Both the position numbers and the translations under genes were made by a program. The notes under the pieces were generated by a model that did not search any database, had not been told where the DNA came from, and was given only the letters and a program-made list of their open reading frames with translations. DNA of 64,000 nt from Chitinophaga pinensis (GTDB taxonomy: Bacteria > Bacteroidota > Bacteroidia > Chitinophagales > Chitinophagaceae), in NCBI GenBank assembly GCA_902167325.1, contig LR632930.1, forward strand, positions 3,162,001-3,226,000, given 5' to 3'. The stretch's first letter is position 1. Every line of letters begins with the position of its first letter. Shown piece after piece: positions 7,281 to 15,710 of the stretch.

Positions 7281-7751
7281 TCAAACATTTTCAAGCTGGG
7301 TTTTAAGTTGGCGTAAGTACTTTTTCATGTCACTTCCAGCTTTTAAAGAAATGATAAACGCTGGCAAACTAAAGCCTATAGCAAATTTTACAATGCTTTT
7401 GTCAAAGTCAAGTTTGTAAGTTAGTTCTGTTGTGTTGTCGGAAACAGCTTTCACCATTCGTTGACTTTTCAGATAAAACGTAGTATTGCGGGGTGTTTCA
7501 AAAGTTGCAATTTTGTTTTTGTCAAACTGCACGCATTTTAATTCCAGTAAATTGTTTGATGCTTTTTTTGATAAGTAAGAATATTCAGATACTGTCACAC
7601 CTAATTGCAATGTTCCATCTAATACGCTGTTGTTTATTTCTGTTCGCCATAAGTTATCGTTGCCTGGATTAGCGAAAAAGTCAAATACACGTTCAATATT
7701 TCTATTTACCAAGATTGTTCCTGAGGCTTTAATGAATTTTTTGTTTGTCAT
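7281..7751 (-). CDS. SRPBCC (START-like) domain protein, AT-rich
   Basis: This 156-residue protein fits the SRPBCC/polyketide-cyclase-like fold: IKASGTILVNRNIERVFDFFANPGNDNLWRTE (residues about 8-39) is the typical opening beta strand and paired helices. Central strands (TTELTYKLDFDKSIVKFAIG) and a long C-terminal helix (KKYLRQLKTQLENV) follow. Such domains form a hydrophobic cavity for small ligands; the ligand is unknown. The gene is clearly AT-richer than its neighbours, with many AAA, TTT and AAT codons, which suggests recent horizontal arrival. It has no close partner: the upstream neighbour is the decayed repeat region and the downstream one is tRNA-Leu. Confidence 0.75.
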   Translation of the reverse strand: MTNKKFIKASGTILVNRNIERVFDFFANPGNDNLWRTEINNSVLDGTLQLGVTVSEYSYLSKKASNNLLELKCVQFDKNKIATFETPRNTTFYLKSQRMVKAVSDNTTELTYKLDFDKSIVKFAIGFSLPAFIISLKAGSDMKKYLRQLKTQLENV

Positions 7752-7905
7752 TTCTTCTGTAATTGTTAATTGGGGGGTGATGCAGCGTTGTGCTATTGTC
7801 TTGATATTTGTGAGGGGGGGATACTGATTTAATTTATTCTCTTTCTATGTAGGTGATAAAACAAGAAAGACAAACCAGCATAAAACCGATTTGTCTTTTC
7901 CTAAG

Positions 7906-7989
7906 TGCCCAGAACTGGATTCGAACCAGCACACCGTTGCCGGCGCTGCGACCTGAACACAGTGCGTCTACCAATTTCGCCATCTGGGC
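7906..7989 (-). tRNA. tRNA-Leu, anticodon CAG
   Basis: The minus strand folds as a type II tRNA of 84 nt. The acceptor stem is GCCCAGA with TCTGGGC plus discriminator A. There is a D arm GCGAAATTGGTAGACGC, an anticodon stem CTGTG/CGCAG around loop TTCAGGT giving anticodon CAG, a long variable arm (CGCCG/CGGTG) and a T arm CTGG-TTCGAAT-CCAG. The long variable arm and CAG anticodon mark tRNA-Leu. No CCA is encoded, so the tail needs the CCA-adding enzyme at 19834-21255. A near-perfect Bacteroidota promoter lies just upstream. Confidence 0.95.
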
Positions 7990-8010
7990 ATCTTTTCGTG
8001 TCAGGGAGTG

Positions 8011-8041
8011 CAAATGTACGCACTTTCCCATTATTTCCAAA
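8011..8041 (-). promoter_or_regulatory. Promoter of tRNA-Leu (-33 TTTG, -7 TACATTTG)
   Basis: On the minus strand there is TTTG (8038-8041), a 19-nt spacer and TACATTTG (8011-8018), matching the Bacteroidota primary-sigma consensus TTTG-N19-TAnnTTTG. The likely transcription start is around 8003-8006, 14-17 nt before the mature tRNA 5' end at 7989. Confidence 0.8.
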
Positions 8042-8071
8042 TTCTGTGAAGCAAAAATTTGATAGAAAATG

Positions 8072-8098
8072 AAAAAGCCGCGACCAGCGCGGCTTTTT
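8072..8098 (-). terminator. Rho-independent terminator of dapD
   Basis: An inverted repeat AAAAAGCCGCG-ACCAG-CGCGGCTTTTT gives an 11-bp stem ending in T5 on either strand. It lies 20 nt after the dapD stop on the minus strand and before the tRNA-Leu promoter, separating the two units. Confidence 0.85.
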
Positions 8099-8117
8099 AT
8101 CAGATATCTTACGGTTG

Positions 8118-8930
8118 TTAAACGGCTACGTTAAACTCACGGAGCGTATCGTTGAGGCTCGTTTTCAGGTCCGTGCTCGCTTTACGCTGACCAATGATCA
8201 GTGCACAGGGAACCTGGAACTCGCCTGCCGGGAATTTCTTGGTATAAGAACCGGGAATTACCACGCTGCGGGCTGGTACACGGCCTTTATATTCAACAGG
8301 CTCGGCACCGGTTACGTCAATGATTTTGGTAGACTGGGTCAGTACCACATTAGCGCCCAATACGGCTTCTTTCTCTACCCGTACGCCTTCTACCACGATG
8401 CAGCGGCTGCCTACGAATACGCCGTCTTCAATGATAACGGGGCTGGCCTGCAATGGCTCCAGTACACCGCCGATGCCCACGCCACCGCTCAGGTGCACAT
8501 GTTTGCCGATCTGTGCGCAGGAACCTACCGTTGCCCAGGTGTCTACCATTGTTCCTTCATCCACATATGCGCCGATATTTACATACGAAGGCATCAGGAT
8601 AGCGCCTTTAGCGATGTAAGCGCCATAGCGGGCAATAGCGTGAGGAACCACGCGCACACCTAATTCCTTATAGTTCGTTTTCAGCTTCATTTTGTCGTAG
8701 AACTCGAAAGGAGGCAGAGACATGGTTTCCATCGGCTGTATTGTGAAATACATGAGGATCGCCTGCTTTACCCATTCGTTCACTTTCCATCCGTCTTCCG
8801 CAGGCTCTGCCACGCGCAGCTTACCTTTGTCCACCGCTTCAATCACGGAACGCACGGCGTCGGAATATTGCGTCTGCTGCAAAAGGCTGCGGTCGTTCCA
8901 TGCAGCCTGGATCTGTTGCTGAATATCCAT
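8118..8930 (-). CDS. dapD: 2,3,4,5-tetrahydropyridine-2,6-dicarboxylate N-succinyltransferase
   Basis: This 270-residue enzyme transfers a succinyl group from succinyl-CoA to tetrahydrodipicolinate in the succinylase branch of lysine and diaminopimelate synthesis (cytosol). The N-terminus MDIQQQIQAAWNDRSLL and KGKLRVAEPAEDGWKVNEWV match DapD. From about residue 110 there are left-handed beta-helix hexapeptides (GAYIAKGAILMPSYVNIGAY, GGVGIGGVLEPLQASPVII) and the C-terminus ends LNDTLREF. Length fits the family (about 270-275). It is divergent from the sigma factor gene, monocistronic, with a -7 box at 8950-8957 and a terminator at 8072-8098. Confidence 0.93.
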   Translation of the reverse strand: MDIQQQIQAAWNDRSLLQQTQYSDAVRSVIEAVDKGKLRVAEPAEDGWKVNEWVKQAILMYFTIQPMETMSLPPFEFYDKMKLKTNYKELGVRVVPHAIARYGAYIAKGAILMPSYVNIGAYVDEGTMVDTWATVGSCAQIGKHVHLSGGVGIGGVLEPLQASPVIIEDGVFVGSRCIVVEGVRVEKEAVLGANVVLTQSTKIIDVTGAEPVEYKGRVPARSVVIPGSYTKKFPAGEFQVPCALIIGQRKASTDLKTSLNDTLREFNVAV

Positions 8931-8949
8931 TGTGTTATACTTGTTTCCG

Positions 8950-8957
8950 CAAAAATA
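8950..8957 (-). promoter_or_regulatory. Candidate -7 box TATTTTTG for dapD
   Basis: Read on the minus strand this is TATTTTTG, a full match to TAnnTTTG, 19 nt upstream of the dapD start. A -33 box is not obvious. Confidence 0.5.
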
Positions 8958-9017
8958 ATATAATCGTGCACAGTTAAGGGAGAAAACGTATTTTTATCTG
9001 TCAGGTTAACATTATTC

Positions 9018-9587
9018 ATGGGGGAAAGTGGCGCACATAAGGACTGGGGCGACGCGGCGCTGCTGCGGGCGCTGAAGAACGGCAGCATGGAGGCTTTTAA
9101 CGCCCTGTATCAGCGCTACTGGCAGCTCGTCTATAACGCCGCATTTAAACGCCTGAACGATGGAGACGCCGCTAAGGACATTACGCAGGATTTCTTCCTC
9201 CAGCTCTGGAACCGCCGCGCAGATCTGCACATCCTCCACCTTCCCGCATATATCCACACTTCCGTCCGCAACCGGGTGCTCAATGCCCTCGAATCACAAA
9301 GCCGCTTCCTGCCCGTGGCTGATCTTCTTATAGAAAATACGCCCGCCGCAGATCAGGCCGATTCTCTTGCCCGCCGTAACGAATGGCTCAAATCCTATCA
9401 CCTGCTGGTAGACACATTGCCGCCCGCCCGGCAGGAGATCTTCCGCCTTCACATCCAGGACGGTGCCAGCACTGAAGAAATCGCCCGTCAGCTGAACATC
9501 TCCCGCAAAACCGTCCAGAACCAACTGGGCAAAGCCCTCGCACGGCTCCGCGAAACACTGGGTTTCTTTACCGGCTTCCTGAGCTGA
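9018..9587 (+). CDS. ECF-type RNA polymerase sigma-70 factor
   Basis: This 189-residue protein is an extracytoplasmic-function sigma factor of the FecI-like Bacteroidota type. Region 2 spans about residues 16-85 (MEAFNALYQRYWQLVYNAAF, then DAAKDITQDFFLQLWNRR, the -10 recognition helix). Region 4 spans about 125-180 (LPPARQEIFRLHIQDGASTE, EIARQLNISRKTVQNQLGKA, the -35 helix-turn-helix). It directs RNA polymerase to the SusC/SusD genes downstream when released by the FecR protein. The next gene encodes that FecR partner, 63 nt later. Its promoter is likely in the 87-base gap shared with dapD. Confidence 0.9.
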   Translation: MGESGAHKDWGDAALLRALKNGSMEAFNALYQRYWQLVYNAAFKRLNDGDAAKDITQDFFLQLWNRRADLHILHLPAYIHTSVRNRVLNALESQSRFLPVADLLIENTPAADQADSLARRNEWLKSYHLLVDTLPPARQEIFRLHIQDGASTEEIARQLNISRKTVQNQLGKALARLRETLGFFTGFLS

Positions 9588-9650
9588 CCGCTTCCTGAAA
9601 AATATTTTCCGCCCGGATGGGATTTTGCGAATTGCAGCTGTCTTATCTGT

Positions 9651-10616
9651 ATGGACCATTCGTATTTCCTTGAAATACTACAAAAATACCGGGAAGGCAA
9701 AGCCTCTCCCGAAGAAGAGCGTTTCCTGCTCAGCAGCTACGACGCTTTCGAATCTCAGCCCGATGTTACCTCCCTGCTCACGGAAGCAGAACGCTCCCGG
9801 CTGGGGCAACAAATGCATCAGGATATCCTTTCACAAATAGCCGCACAGCAACCTTTGGTGCTAAAGCCACCCTTCCGCTGGAAGATGGCGGCAGCCATAT
9901 TGGTATTGGTTGGTGCGGCCTTCGCTGCCTTCCTGCTGACCAACAGGGGAGGGAAAGCGCCCGCTATGGCGGCAGCCGATCAATCCGTACAGCCGGTTGA
10001 GGAAAACAACCTCATTGCCCTGCCCGACGGCAGTACCGTGCTGGTAAGTGCCGGCAGCCGCCTCCGCTATCCTTCCTCTTTCAATAAGCAGGGGAAACGA
10101 GAAGTGTTCCTCGAAGGGAAGGCGCTCTTTACGGTGGAACAGCACCACCAGCAGCCGTTCGTAGTACACGCCGGTGGATTGCAAACCACTGTACTGGGCA
10201 CCACGTTTGAAGTGATTGCGCCGGAAAAGGGAGAAGTAACCGTAACAGTATTTAAAGGAAGGGTACGGGTAGACAGTGATGTCAAATCCCTCGGGGAACT
10301 CACTGCCAACCAGCAGATCGTATATAACACTGAAGCGAAAGCCTCGCGTCAGCAACCAGCTGAACAGGCACCCATATGGCAGCAGGAGGATCTGTTGTTC
10401 GACGATGTGTCGCTGCTGCAGGCATCCCGCTTGCTGGAAGACCGTTTCGGGTACTCCATCTCCATCCCTGACGAAGCCCTTCGCACACAACGCTTCTCCG
10501 CCACCTTCCTGGGGCACGAACCGCTGGAGCAGGCATTAAAAAGCATCTGCGCCTTCAATCAGGCAGCATATACATTAGACACTGTTAAAAAGACCGTGAT
10601 TATTTACAAGCCGTAA
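9651..10616 (+). CDS. FecR-type anti-sigma factor
   Basis: This 321-residue inner-membrane protein relays outer-membrane receptor occupancy to the sigma factor. Residues 1-75 are the cytosolic sigma-binding part. A single transmembrane helix lies at about residues 77-95 (MAAAILVLVGAAFAAFLLT) after KPPFRWK. The periplasmic FecR domain (about 115-205) contains ALPDGSTVLVSAGSRLRYPS and LTANQQIVYN. The C-terminal DUF4974-like domain (about 240-320) contains DDVSLLQASRLLEDRFGYSI and GHEPLEQALKSI. It interacts with the STN domain of the SusC-like receptor that follows. Operon order sigma, FecR, SusC, SusD is classic for Bacteroidota. Confidence 0.92.
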   Translation: MDHSYFLEILQKYREGKASPEEERFLLSSYDAFESQPDVTSLLTEAERSRLGQQMHQDILSQIAAQQPLVLKPPFRWKMAAAILVLVGAAFAAFLLTNRGGKAPAMAAADQSVQPVEENNLIALPDGSTVLVSAGSRLRYPSSFNKQGKREVFLEGKALFTVEQHHQQPFVVHAGGLQTTVLGTTFEVIAPEKGEVTVTVFKGRVRVDSDVKSLGELTANQQIVYNTEAKASRQQPAEQAPIWQQEDLLFDDVSLLQASRLLEDRFGYSISIPDEALRTQRFSATFLGHEPLEQALKSICAFNQAAYTLDTVKKTVIIYKP

Positions 10617-10678
10617 TTCTTTCAGGCCAACCAAAATCAATTACATGAACATTATCAGTCAGCCACCGTAAAAGAAAA

Positions 10679-10701
10679 AACCTCTGCATAAAGCAGAGGT
10701 T
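10679..10701. terminator. Hairpin between FecR and SusC genes (attenuator or minus-strand terminator)
   Basis: AACCTCTGC-ATAAA-GCAGAGGTT forms a perfect 9-bp stem. A run of A precedes it on the plus strand, so only a minus-strand transcript would get the T-run of a classic terminator. On the plus strand it could weaken read-through from the regulatory genes into the receptor gene. No minus-strand gene ends here. Confidence 0.5.
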
Positions 10702-10794
10702 CCGACGCCGTGCCCAACGTCAATTGCGCAGCGGCAGTCCAGATGAAAAACACCCGCGTCAACGGGCATTTTATTTACCTGCAATCACTAAAGT

Positions 10795-13700
10795 ATGAAT
10801 TTTTCCGCACTCGCAGCGGGAAGCGTCCGCGCTTTCCCTCAGCTGCCCTGCGCACTTTTCCTGTATCGATGTATGCGTATTTCGTTATTGTCATTTTTGC
10901 TGATCGCCTTCACTGCCCAGCTGCTCACTGCCGCAAATGCCAAAGCCCAGCGGCTTAACGGGCAAACGGTGCGCATGGCGCTGAAAGATGCCTCCCTGCT
11001 CGATGCTTTTAAGCAGATAGAAGGGCAGACGGGTTTCCGGTTCATGTACCGCAAGTCGGACGTGGGCCATATCCGTCATATCAGTTTCTCCGAAGGCAAA
11101 CACAACCTTGCCGCCGTGCTGGAACAGTTGCTGCAGCCGCATGCCCTTTCCTTCCGCCAGATGGATAACAAGATCCTCATCCAGCCGGCTCCCGCAGTGC
11201 CCCGGGCAGACAGTTCCTTCAGCATTACCGGCCGCGTAACCGGAGACGATGGCAACCCGGTAATAGGTGCCACCATCATGGTAAAAGGCACCGGCAGAGG
11301 TGCTATTACCAATGAAGACGGTCAGTTTACCGTAATCGTAAACGAAGGGGCCGTACTGGTAGTGACCTCACTCGGCTACCGCCAGATGGAGTTCCCGGTG
11401 AAAGACCGCTCCGTGCTGGCGCTGCAGCTGCCTTTGCAAACCGGCGGCTCCCGCCTGAATGAAGTGATTGTGGTAGGTTACGGCACGCAGCAGAAGCGCG
11501 AACTATCCGGCTCCATCGGTAAAGTAGGCGCCTTGAAACCCGAAGAGAACATGGTTAACAACCCCATCTCCGCCCTTCAGGGACGCGTGGCAGGGTTGGC
11601 AGTGACCAATACAGGCGCCGCCCCGGGTTCTATGCCCAACTTCTCCATCCGTGGTGTGCAAACCGTACAGAGCAACGTTACCGGCAGTGGCTCTAACCCG
11701 CTCATTGTGGTAGACGGATTGGTGATAGACGCTCCACCTGTGGGAGATAATGCCAACTTCAGCATGTTTAACCTCAACCCGCAGGATATCGCCTCCATGG
11801 AAGTGCTGAAAGATGCTGCTTCCGCGGCGATGTACGGTGCGCGCGGCGCACAGGGCGTTATCCTCATCACTACAAAGAAAGGTTCCTTCGGCGCCAAACC
11901 CGTTATCAATCTCAACGCATATGCCGGCGCCAATTCTTCGCATTTCAGCTACCGCCCGCTCAACAGCGCGGAGTATGCCATGATGTTTAAAGAAGCGCGG
12001 CAGAACAGGATAGGGGATATAGACCGACGGCTGGCAGGTACGATAGACCCCTCCGAAGCTGCGGCACTCCGCAACGAGAAACAAGTACTCGGCCTGCAGA
12101 TGGATGAACTGAAGATGGGCAAAGATGATATTAACTGGCTCGACCGGGTAACACCCCGCAACGGCGCACTGAACAATATACAACTGAGTGTGGCAGGCGG
12201 CAGCAGCCAAACCAGCTATTACTTTTCTTTCGGAAAATACGGCGAAGCATCCGCCACCGGCAACGGCCGTCTCGACCGTTATTCCGGCAAGCTGGCCCTC
12301 ACACAGAAAGTGAACCGCTGGCTGAAAGCAGGCATGGATGTCAGCATTTCCAAAGTGAAATACGATGGATTGCAGGATGCGATCGGCAATGGTATTTCCG
12401 CACGGCCCGATACGCCCGATTCCATCAAAACCAACCCTGATGGCACCTGGGATTACTGGCATGGCTTCCAGGAGCATCCTTATGCGATGCTCGATTATTA
12501 CTATCAGAACGAAAAAGACAACTGGAACTATACCGGCAACTTCTTCGCAGAAGCCACACTCAGCAAGAATTTCTCTTTCCGTTCCATGGTTGCCGGCTCG
12601 CGCAGCGAAAGCAATCTGGTGGAATTTATGAGTCCCGTAAGCTATGGTGGACTGGGTACTAAAGGTGATTATACTGAAACAGGCAACCGTGGTATGCGGT
12701 ATACGCTGAATAACGTACTCACGTACCGTTTCAATTACAGCCGCCTCAAAGCGGATGCGTTACTGGGGCAGGAGTTTACGGGAAACCAATACCGCATAGG
12801 CACCAAGAACCTCCAGGGCTTCCCTATGATTCAGCCGCTCTGGAAGCCAACCAACGCATCGGTATCCACTAACTTCTACAATAACGCCAACCGATTCTAC
12901 GAAGAATATTCGGAATCCTATTTCGTACGTTCGAACATGGCGTGGGATGGTAAATACCTGCTCAGCCTCAGTCTCCGACGCGATGGTACCAGCAAGCTGA
13001 AAAACAACCGCCAGGCCTGGTTTCCGGCTATTTCCGGCGGGTGGATCATTTCTGACGAAGATTTCCTGCGGGGCAACAAATTGCTGAACTATCTCAAATT
13101 GCGCAGCAGTTTCGGCATCACAGGCAACATCCGGCCGGTAGGGCATTATGATACAAGGGATCTCGTGAACAGCCTCCTGTACCTCAACGAGCCAGCCCTC
13201 CGTCTGAACACCATGCTGGGTAATCCTGACCTGAAATGGGAGCGTACCAAACAACATGATATCGGGCTGGAAACGCGCTTCTTTGATAACCGGCTTTCTA
13301 TCACCGCGGAATACTATGTGAAGAAAACCGACGGATTGCTCACCAGCCGCCAGATCCCCTGGTCGAGCGGTGGCTTTATCTCCCAGCGTGTGAACCTCGG
13401 AGCCATGACTAACCGCGGAGTAGACCTCGCAGTGTCTTTAAGCAGCAAACCGGGAGATTTCCACTGGGAAGTGAGCGCCGTGGCTAATATTAACCGCAAC
13501 CGCGTCACCGAACTGCGCGACAGCACCATGGGGTATGGGGTGTATTTCCCCGGAAGCCCGTCGGGCGTTCTGCGCATCGGGCAGCCGCTGGGATTGCTGC
13601 AGTTGTACCAGTCGCAGGGGGTAGATCCGCAAACGGGTGATATGATATATGCCGACCTGAATAAAGACGGTATCATCAATCAGCTGGATATGGTCTACAT

Positions 13701-14238
13701 CCCTATTGCGCAGCCTAAAATAAACGGCGGTGTAACGGTGGACCTTGGCTGGAAGGGCTTTAGCCTGAATACGCAGTTTGCATTTAACATCGGTAATAAG
13801 ATTTACAATTTCAGCGAACAGTATTACCGGAATTATGATTTTGATATCTGGACGGGTGTGGTAAGCAACAAACCTACCTGGGTACTCGACCGCTGGCAGA
13901 AACCCGGTGATAAAGCGGATTATCCGCGTGCGATTGTTGGTGAACATGGAGCAGGCAGAACGAACGACTGGAACCTGCTGCCTTCCACACAATTCCTCTA
14001 CAGCGGCTCTTACCTGCGTTGCAGGAACGTAACGCTGGCTTACAGTTTACCTAACTCCCTTATAGGGAAGGCAGGTTTTCAGCAGGTACGCGTATATGCC
14101 GCCACGCAGAATCTTTTCACGATTAAAGACAAAAGGCTGAATGCCGATGATCCTGAACAGGCGCTGGAATCAGGACTGCAACAGAACGTTGCACCACTGC
14201 CACGCGCTATTTCTTTCGGCATCGATCTCCGTTTCTAA
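10795..14238 (+). CDS. SusC/RagA-family TonB-linked outer-membrane receptor with STN domain
   Basis: This 1147-residue receptor imports a ligand with TonB energy. The start at 10795 gives an odd N-terminal extension; an internal ATG at 10873 (MRISLLSFLLIAFTAQLLTA) begins a clean signal peptide and may be the true start. After cleavage come an STN/secretin-like signalling domain (about residues 55-115, KDASLLDAFKQIEGQTGFRF), a carboxypeptidase-regulatory-like domain (about 140-220), the SusC signature NEVIVVGYGTQQK (about 222), a plug (about 235-360; GARGAQGVILITTKKG) and a 22-strand barrel ending ISFGIDLRF. The STN domain contacts FecR, so substrate binding induces this operon. The ligand is not shown: no glycosidase or peptidase is adjacent. 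Confidence 0.93.
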   Translation: MNFSALAAGSVRAFPQLPCALFLYRCMRISLLSFLLIAFTAQLLTAANAKAQRLNGQTVRMALKDASLLDAFKQIEGQTGFRFMYRKSDVGHIRHISFSEGKHNLAAVLEQLLQPHALSFRQMDNKILIQPAPAVPRADSSFSITGRVTGDDGNPVIGATIMVKGTGRGAITNEDGQFTVIVNEGAVLVVTSLGYRQMEFPVKDRSVLALQLPLQTGGSRLNEVIVVGYGTQQKRELSGSIGKVGALKPEENMVNNPISALQGRVAGLAVTNTGAAPGSMPNFSIRGVQTVQSNVTGSGSNPLIVVDGLVIDAPPVGDNANFSMFNLNPQDIASMEVLKDAASAAMYGARGAQGVILITTKKGSFGAKPVINLNAYAGANSSHFSYRPLNSAEYAMMFKEARQNRIGDIDRRLAGTIDPSEAAALRNEKQVLGLQMDELKMGKDDINWLDRVTPRNGALNNIQLSVAGGSSQTSYYFSFGKYGEASATGNGRLDRYSGKLALTQKVNRWLKAGMDVSISKVKYDGLQDAIGNGISARPDTPDSIKTNPDGTWDYWHGFQEHPYAMLDYYYQNEKDNWNYTGNFFAEATLSKNFSFRSMVAGSRSESNLVEFMSPVSYGGLGTKGDYTETGNRGMRYTLNNVLTYRFNYSRLKADALLGQEFTGNQYRIGTKNLQGFPMIQPLWKPTNASVSTNFYNNANRFYEEYSESYFVRSNMAWDGKYLLSLSLRRDGTSKLKNNRQAWFPAISGGWIISDEDFLRGNKLLNYLKLRSSFGITGNIRPVGHYDTRDLVNSLLYLNEPALRLNTMLGNPDLKWERTKQHDIGLETRFFDNRLSITAEYYVKKTDGLLTSRQIPWSSGGFISQRVNLGAMTNRGVDLAVSLSSKPGDFHWEVSAVANINRNRVTELRDSTMGYGVYFPGSPSGVLRIGQPLGLLQLYQSQGVDPQTGDMIYADLNKDGIINQLDMVYIPIAQPKINGGVTVDLGWKGFSLNTQFAFNIGNKIYNFSEQYYRNYDFDIWTGVVSNKPTWVLDRWQKPGDKADYPRAIVGEHGAGRTNDWNLLPSTQFLYSGSYLRCRNVTLAYSLPNSLIGKAGFQQVRVYAATQNLFTIKDKRLNADDPEQALESGLQQNVAPLPRAISFGIDLRF

Positions 14239-14257
14239 TCACTAAATCCGACCAGAC

Positions 14258-15640
14258 ATGTTACGTAACTATAAGAAATTTTTCCTCATCACCTGCCTCG
14301 CCGGACTCACCGCCTGCGGTAAGTACCTGGACAGGCCGGTGCCTGATCATGCCATCGGTAAAGACCAGCTCACGGATCAGGACATTGCGCTGCTGATGCG
14401 CGGTGCCTACCTGAGTATGTCCGGCAGCTGGCCTCCGCAGTCATATCCCATGACGGATATTTACAGCGACGATATTGTTTCCCTGCAGGGTGGTAACCCC
14501 GCGCAGTTCAATCCACAGGCATACGAAGCCTGCAACCCCAGTCCGGGTGATGGTTTCGGGATAGGGCGTTATTACATTGCAGCATATACAGCTATCGGTA
14601 ATGCCAACTTCATTCTTGAGAAAATCGGTAACTCCGCATCGCCTGCTTTACGGCAATTAAGGGGAGAAGCGCTGGTGGTACGCGCACATTCCTATAACCT
14701 GCTGGCTGAGCTGCATGGTGGCGTGGTGCTGATCACATCCGTGGAAACGGAAATCGATAATATCCGCCGGCCAAAGAGTACAGAAGCAGAAGTGCTGGAC
14801 CAGGTGGAGAAAGATCTGGAAGCCGCTATTCCGCTGCTGACTGGTTTTACAACACCCAAAGCCGCTTCTAAGCAAACCGCTCAGCTGTTGCTGGCGCGCG
14901 TATGCCTCCAGCGTGGCAAGCACGCGAAAGCGAAAGAGCTGGCGGAAGCAGTGATCACCTCGGGTGTGCGGAGCCTTTCCTCCGGCACGTTTTCCGGCAT
15001 TTTCAGGTACAATAGCACAGCGAGGGAAATGCTCTGGCAAATGTCTGACGGACCGATGCCTTCAGCGTATGAGCGTTACGGCCTGTTTTCTTTTTACAGT
15101 CCGGCCCCGCCTTTCCTCGGTAACGGCACCGGCCTTACTTCGATGGATGACGCGCTGGCAGCTTCTTACGAAGCTGGTGATACCCGGCTGCAGGTAATGC
15201 GCAAAGCACGCCAGGCAGCTACCGGCAGAGAGGTGACGTACATGCTGAAGTTCTCGACTGATACGCTGCAGCCTGCATCAGCTGTGTATTGCATGTACCC
15301 GCTTATCCGCATCAGTGAAGCCTATCTTATTTCCGCAGAAGCTGCTGCAAGGCAGCATACCGTGGAGCTGGAGCGCTTCAATGAACTGCGTATTGCACGT
15401 AACGCCAGTGTGAAAACCGCTGCCGATTTCGCCAATGCCGCCGCATTTCTGGCGGAGATCGAAAAAGAACGCCGCCGCGAGCTGGCAGGCGAAGGCAGGC
15501 GCTGGCAGGATATGAAGCGCTTTGGCAGCGCGGAGCCTTTCCTGACATCGAAAGGCCGCAATGCTACACGCCTCTATTTCCCTTTCACCAATGCCGAACT
15601 GCTCCGCAATCCCAAGCTGAAGCAGAACCCGGAATACTAA
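14258..15640 (+). CDS. SusD/RagB-family surface lipoprotein
   Basis: This 460-residue lipoprotein forms the lid on the SusC barrel and captures the substrate. The N-terminus MLRNYKKFFLITCLAGLTAC is a lipoprotein signal peptide with the lipid-anchored Cys at residue 20. The body is TPR-like: RGEALVVRAHSYNLLAELHG (about 132-151), AKELAEAVITSG, and the C-terminal SusD hallmark ERRRELAGEGRRWQDMKRFG (about 405-424). The final ELLRNPKLKQNPEY tail is typical. The stop of SusC is 19 nt upstream, so the two are co-transcribed. A strong terminator follows at 15664-15695, closing the operon. Confidence 0.92.
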   Translation: MLRNYKKFFLITCLAGLTACGKYLDRPVPDHAIGKDQLTDQDIALLMRGAYLSMSGSWPPQSYPMTDIYSDDIVSLQGGNPAQFNPQAYEACNPSPGDGFGIGRYYIAAYTAIGNANFILEKIGNSASPALRQLRGEALVVRAHSYNLLAELHGGVVLITSVETEIDNIRRPKSTEAEVLDQVEKDLEAAIPLLTGFTTPKAASKQTAQLLLARVCLQRGKHAKAKELAEAVITSGVRSLSSGTFSGIFRYNSTAREMLWQMSDGPMPSAYERYGLFSFYSPAPPFLGNGTGLTSMDDALAASYEAGDTRLQVMRKARQAATGREVTYMLKFSTDTLQPASAVYCMYPLIRISEAYLISAEAAARQHTVELERFNELRIARNASVKTAADFANAAAFLAEIEKERRRELAGEGRRWQDMKRFGSAEPFLTSKGRNATRLYFPFTNAELLRNPKLKQNPEY

Positions 15641-15663
15641 TGCAAAACCATGGATATGAAAGA

Positions 15664-15695
15664 ACGGCCCCGCGTAAGCGGGGCCGTTTGCTTTT
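15664..15695 (+). terminator. Terminator after SusD
   Basis: ACGGCCCCGC-GTAA-GCGGGGCCGT is a perfect 10-bp GC-rich stem followed by TTGCTTTT. It ends the sigma/FecR/SusC/SusD operon and, from the other side, lies just past the stop of the graspetide ligase at 15711. Confidence 0.88.
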
Positions 15696-15710
15696 GCAGG
15701 CGTATGCTGA

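Noticed and set aside
7834..8062. Short frames on both strands over tRNA-Leu
   Set aside because: They span the tRNA body and its promoter, which explain the sequence.
11503..12477. 324-residue minus-strand frame inside the first SusC gene
   Set aside because: Antisense to a clear SusC domain structure, with no start context or partner gene.
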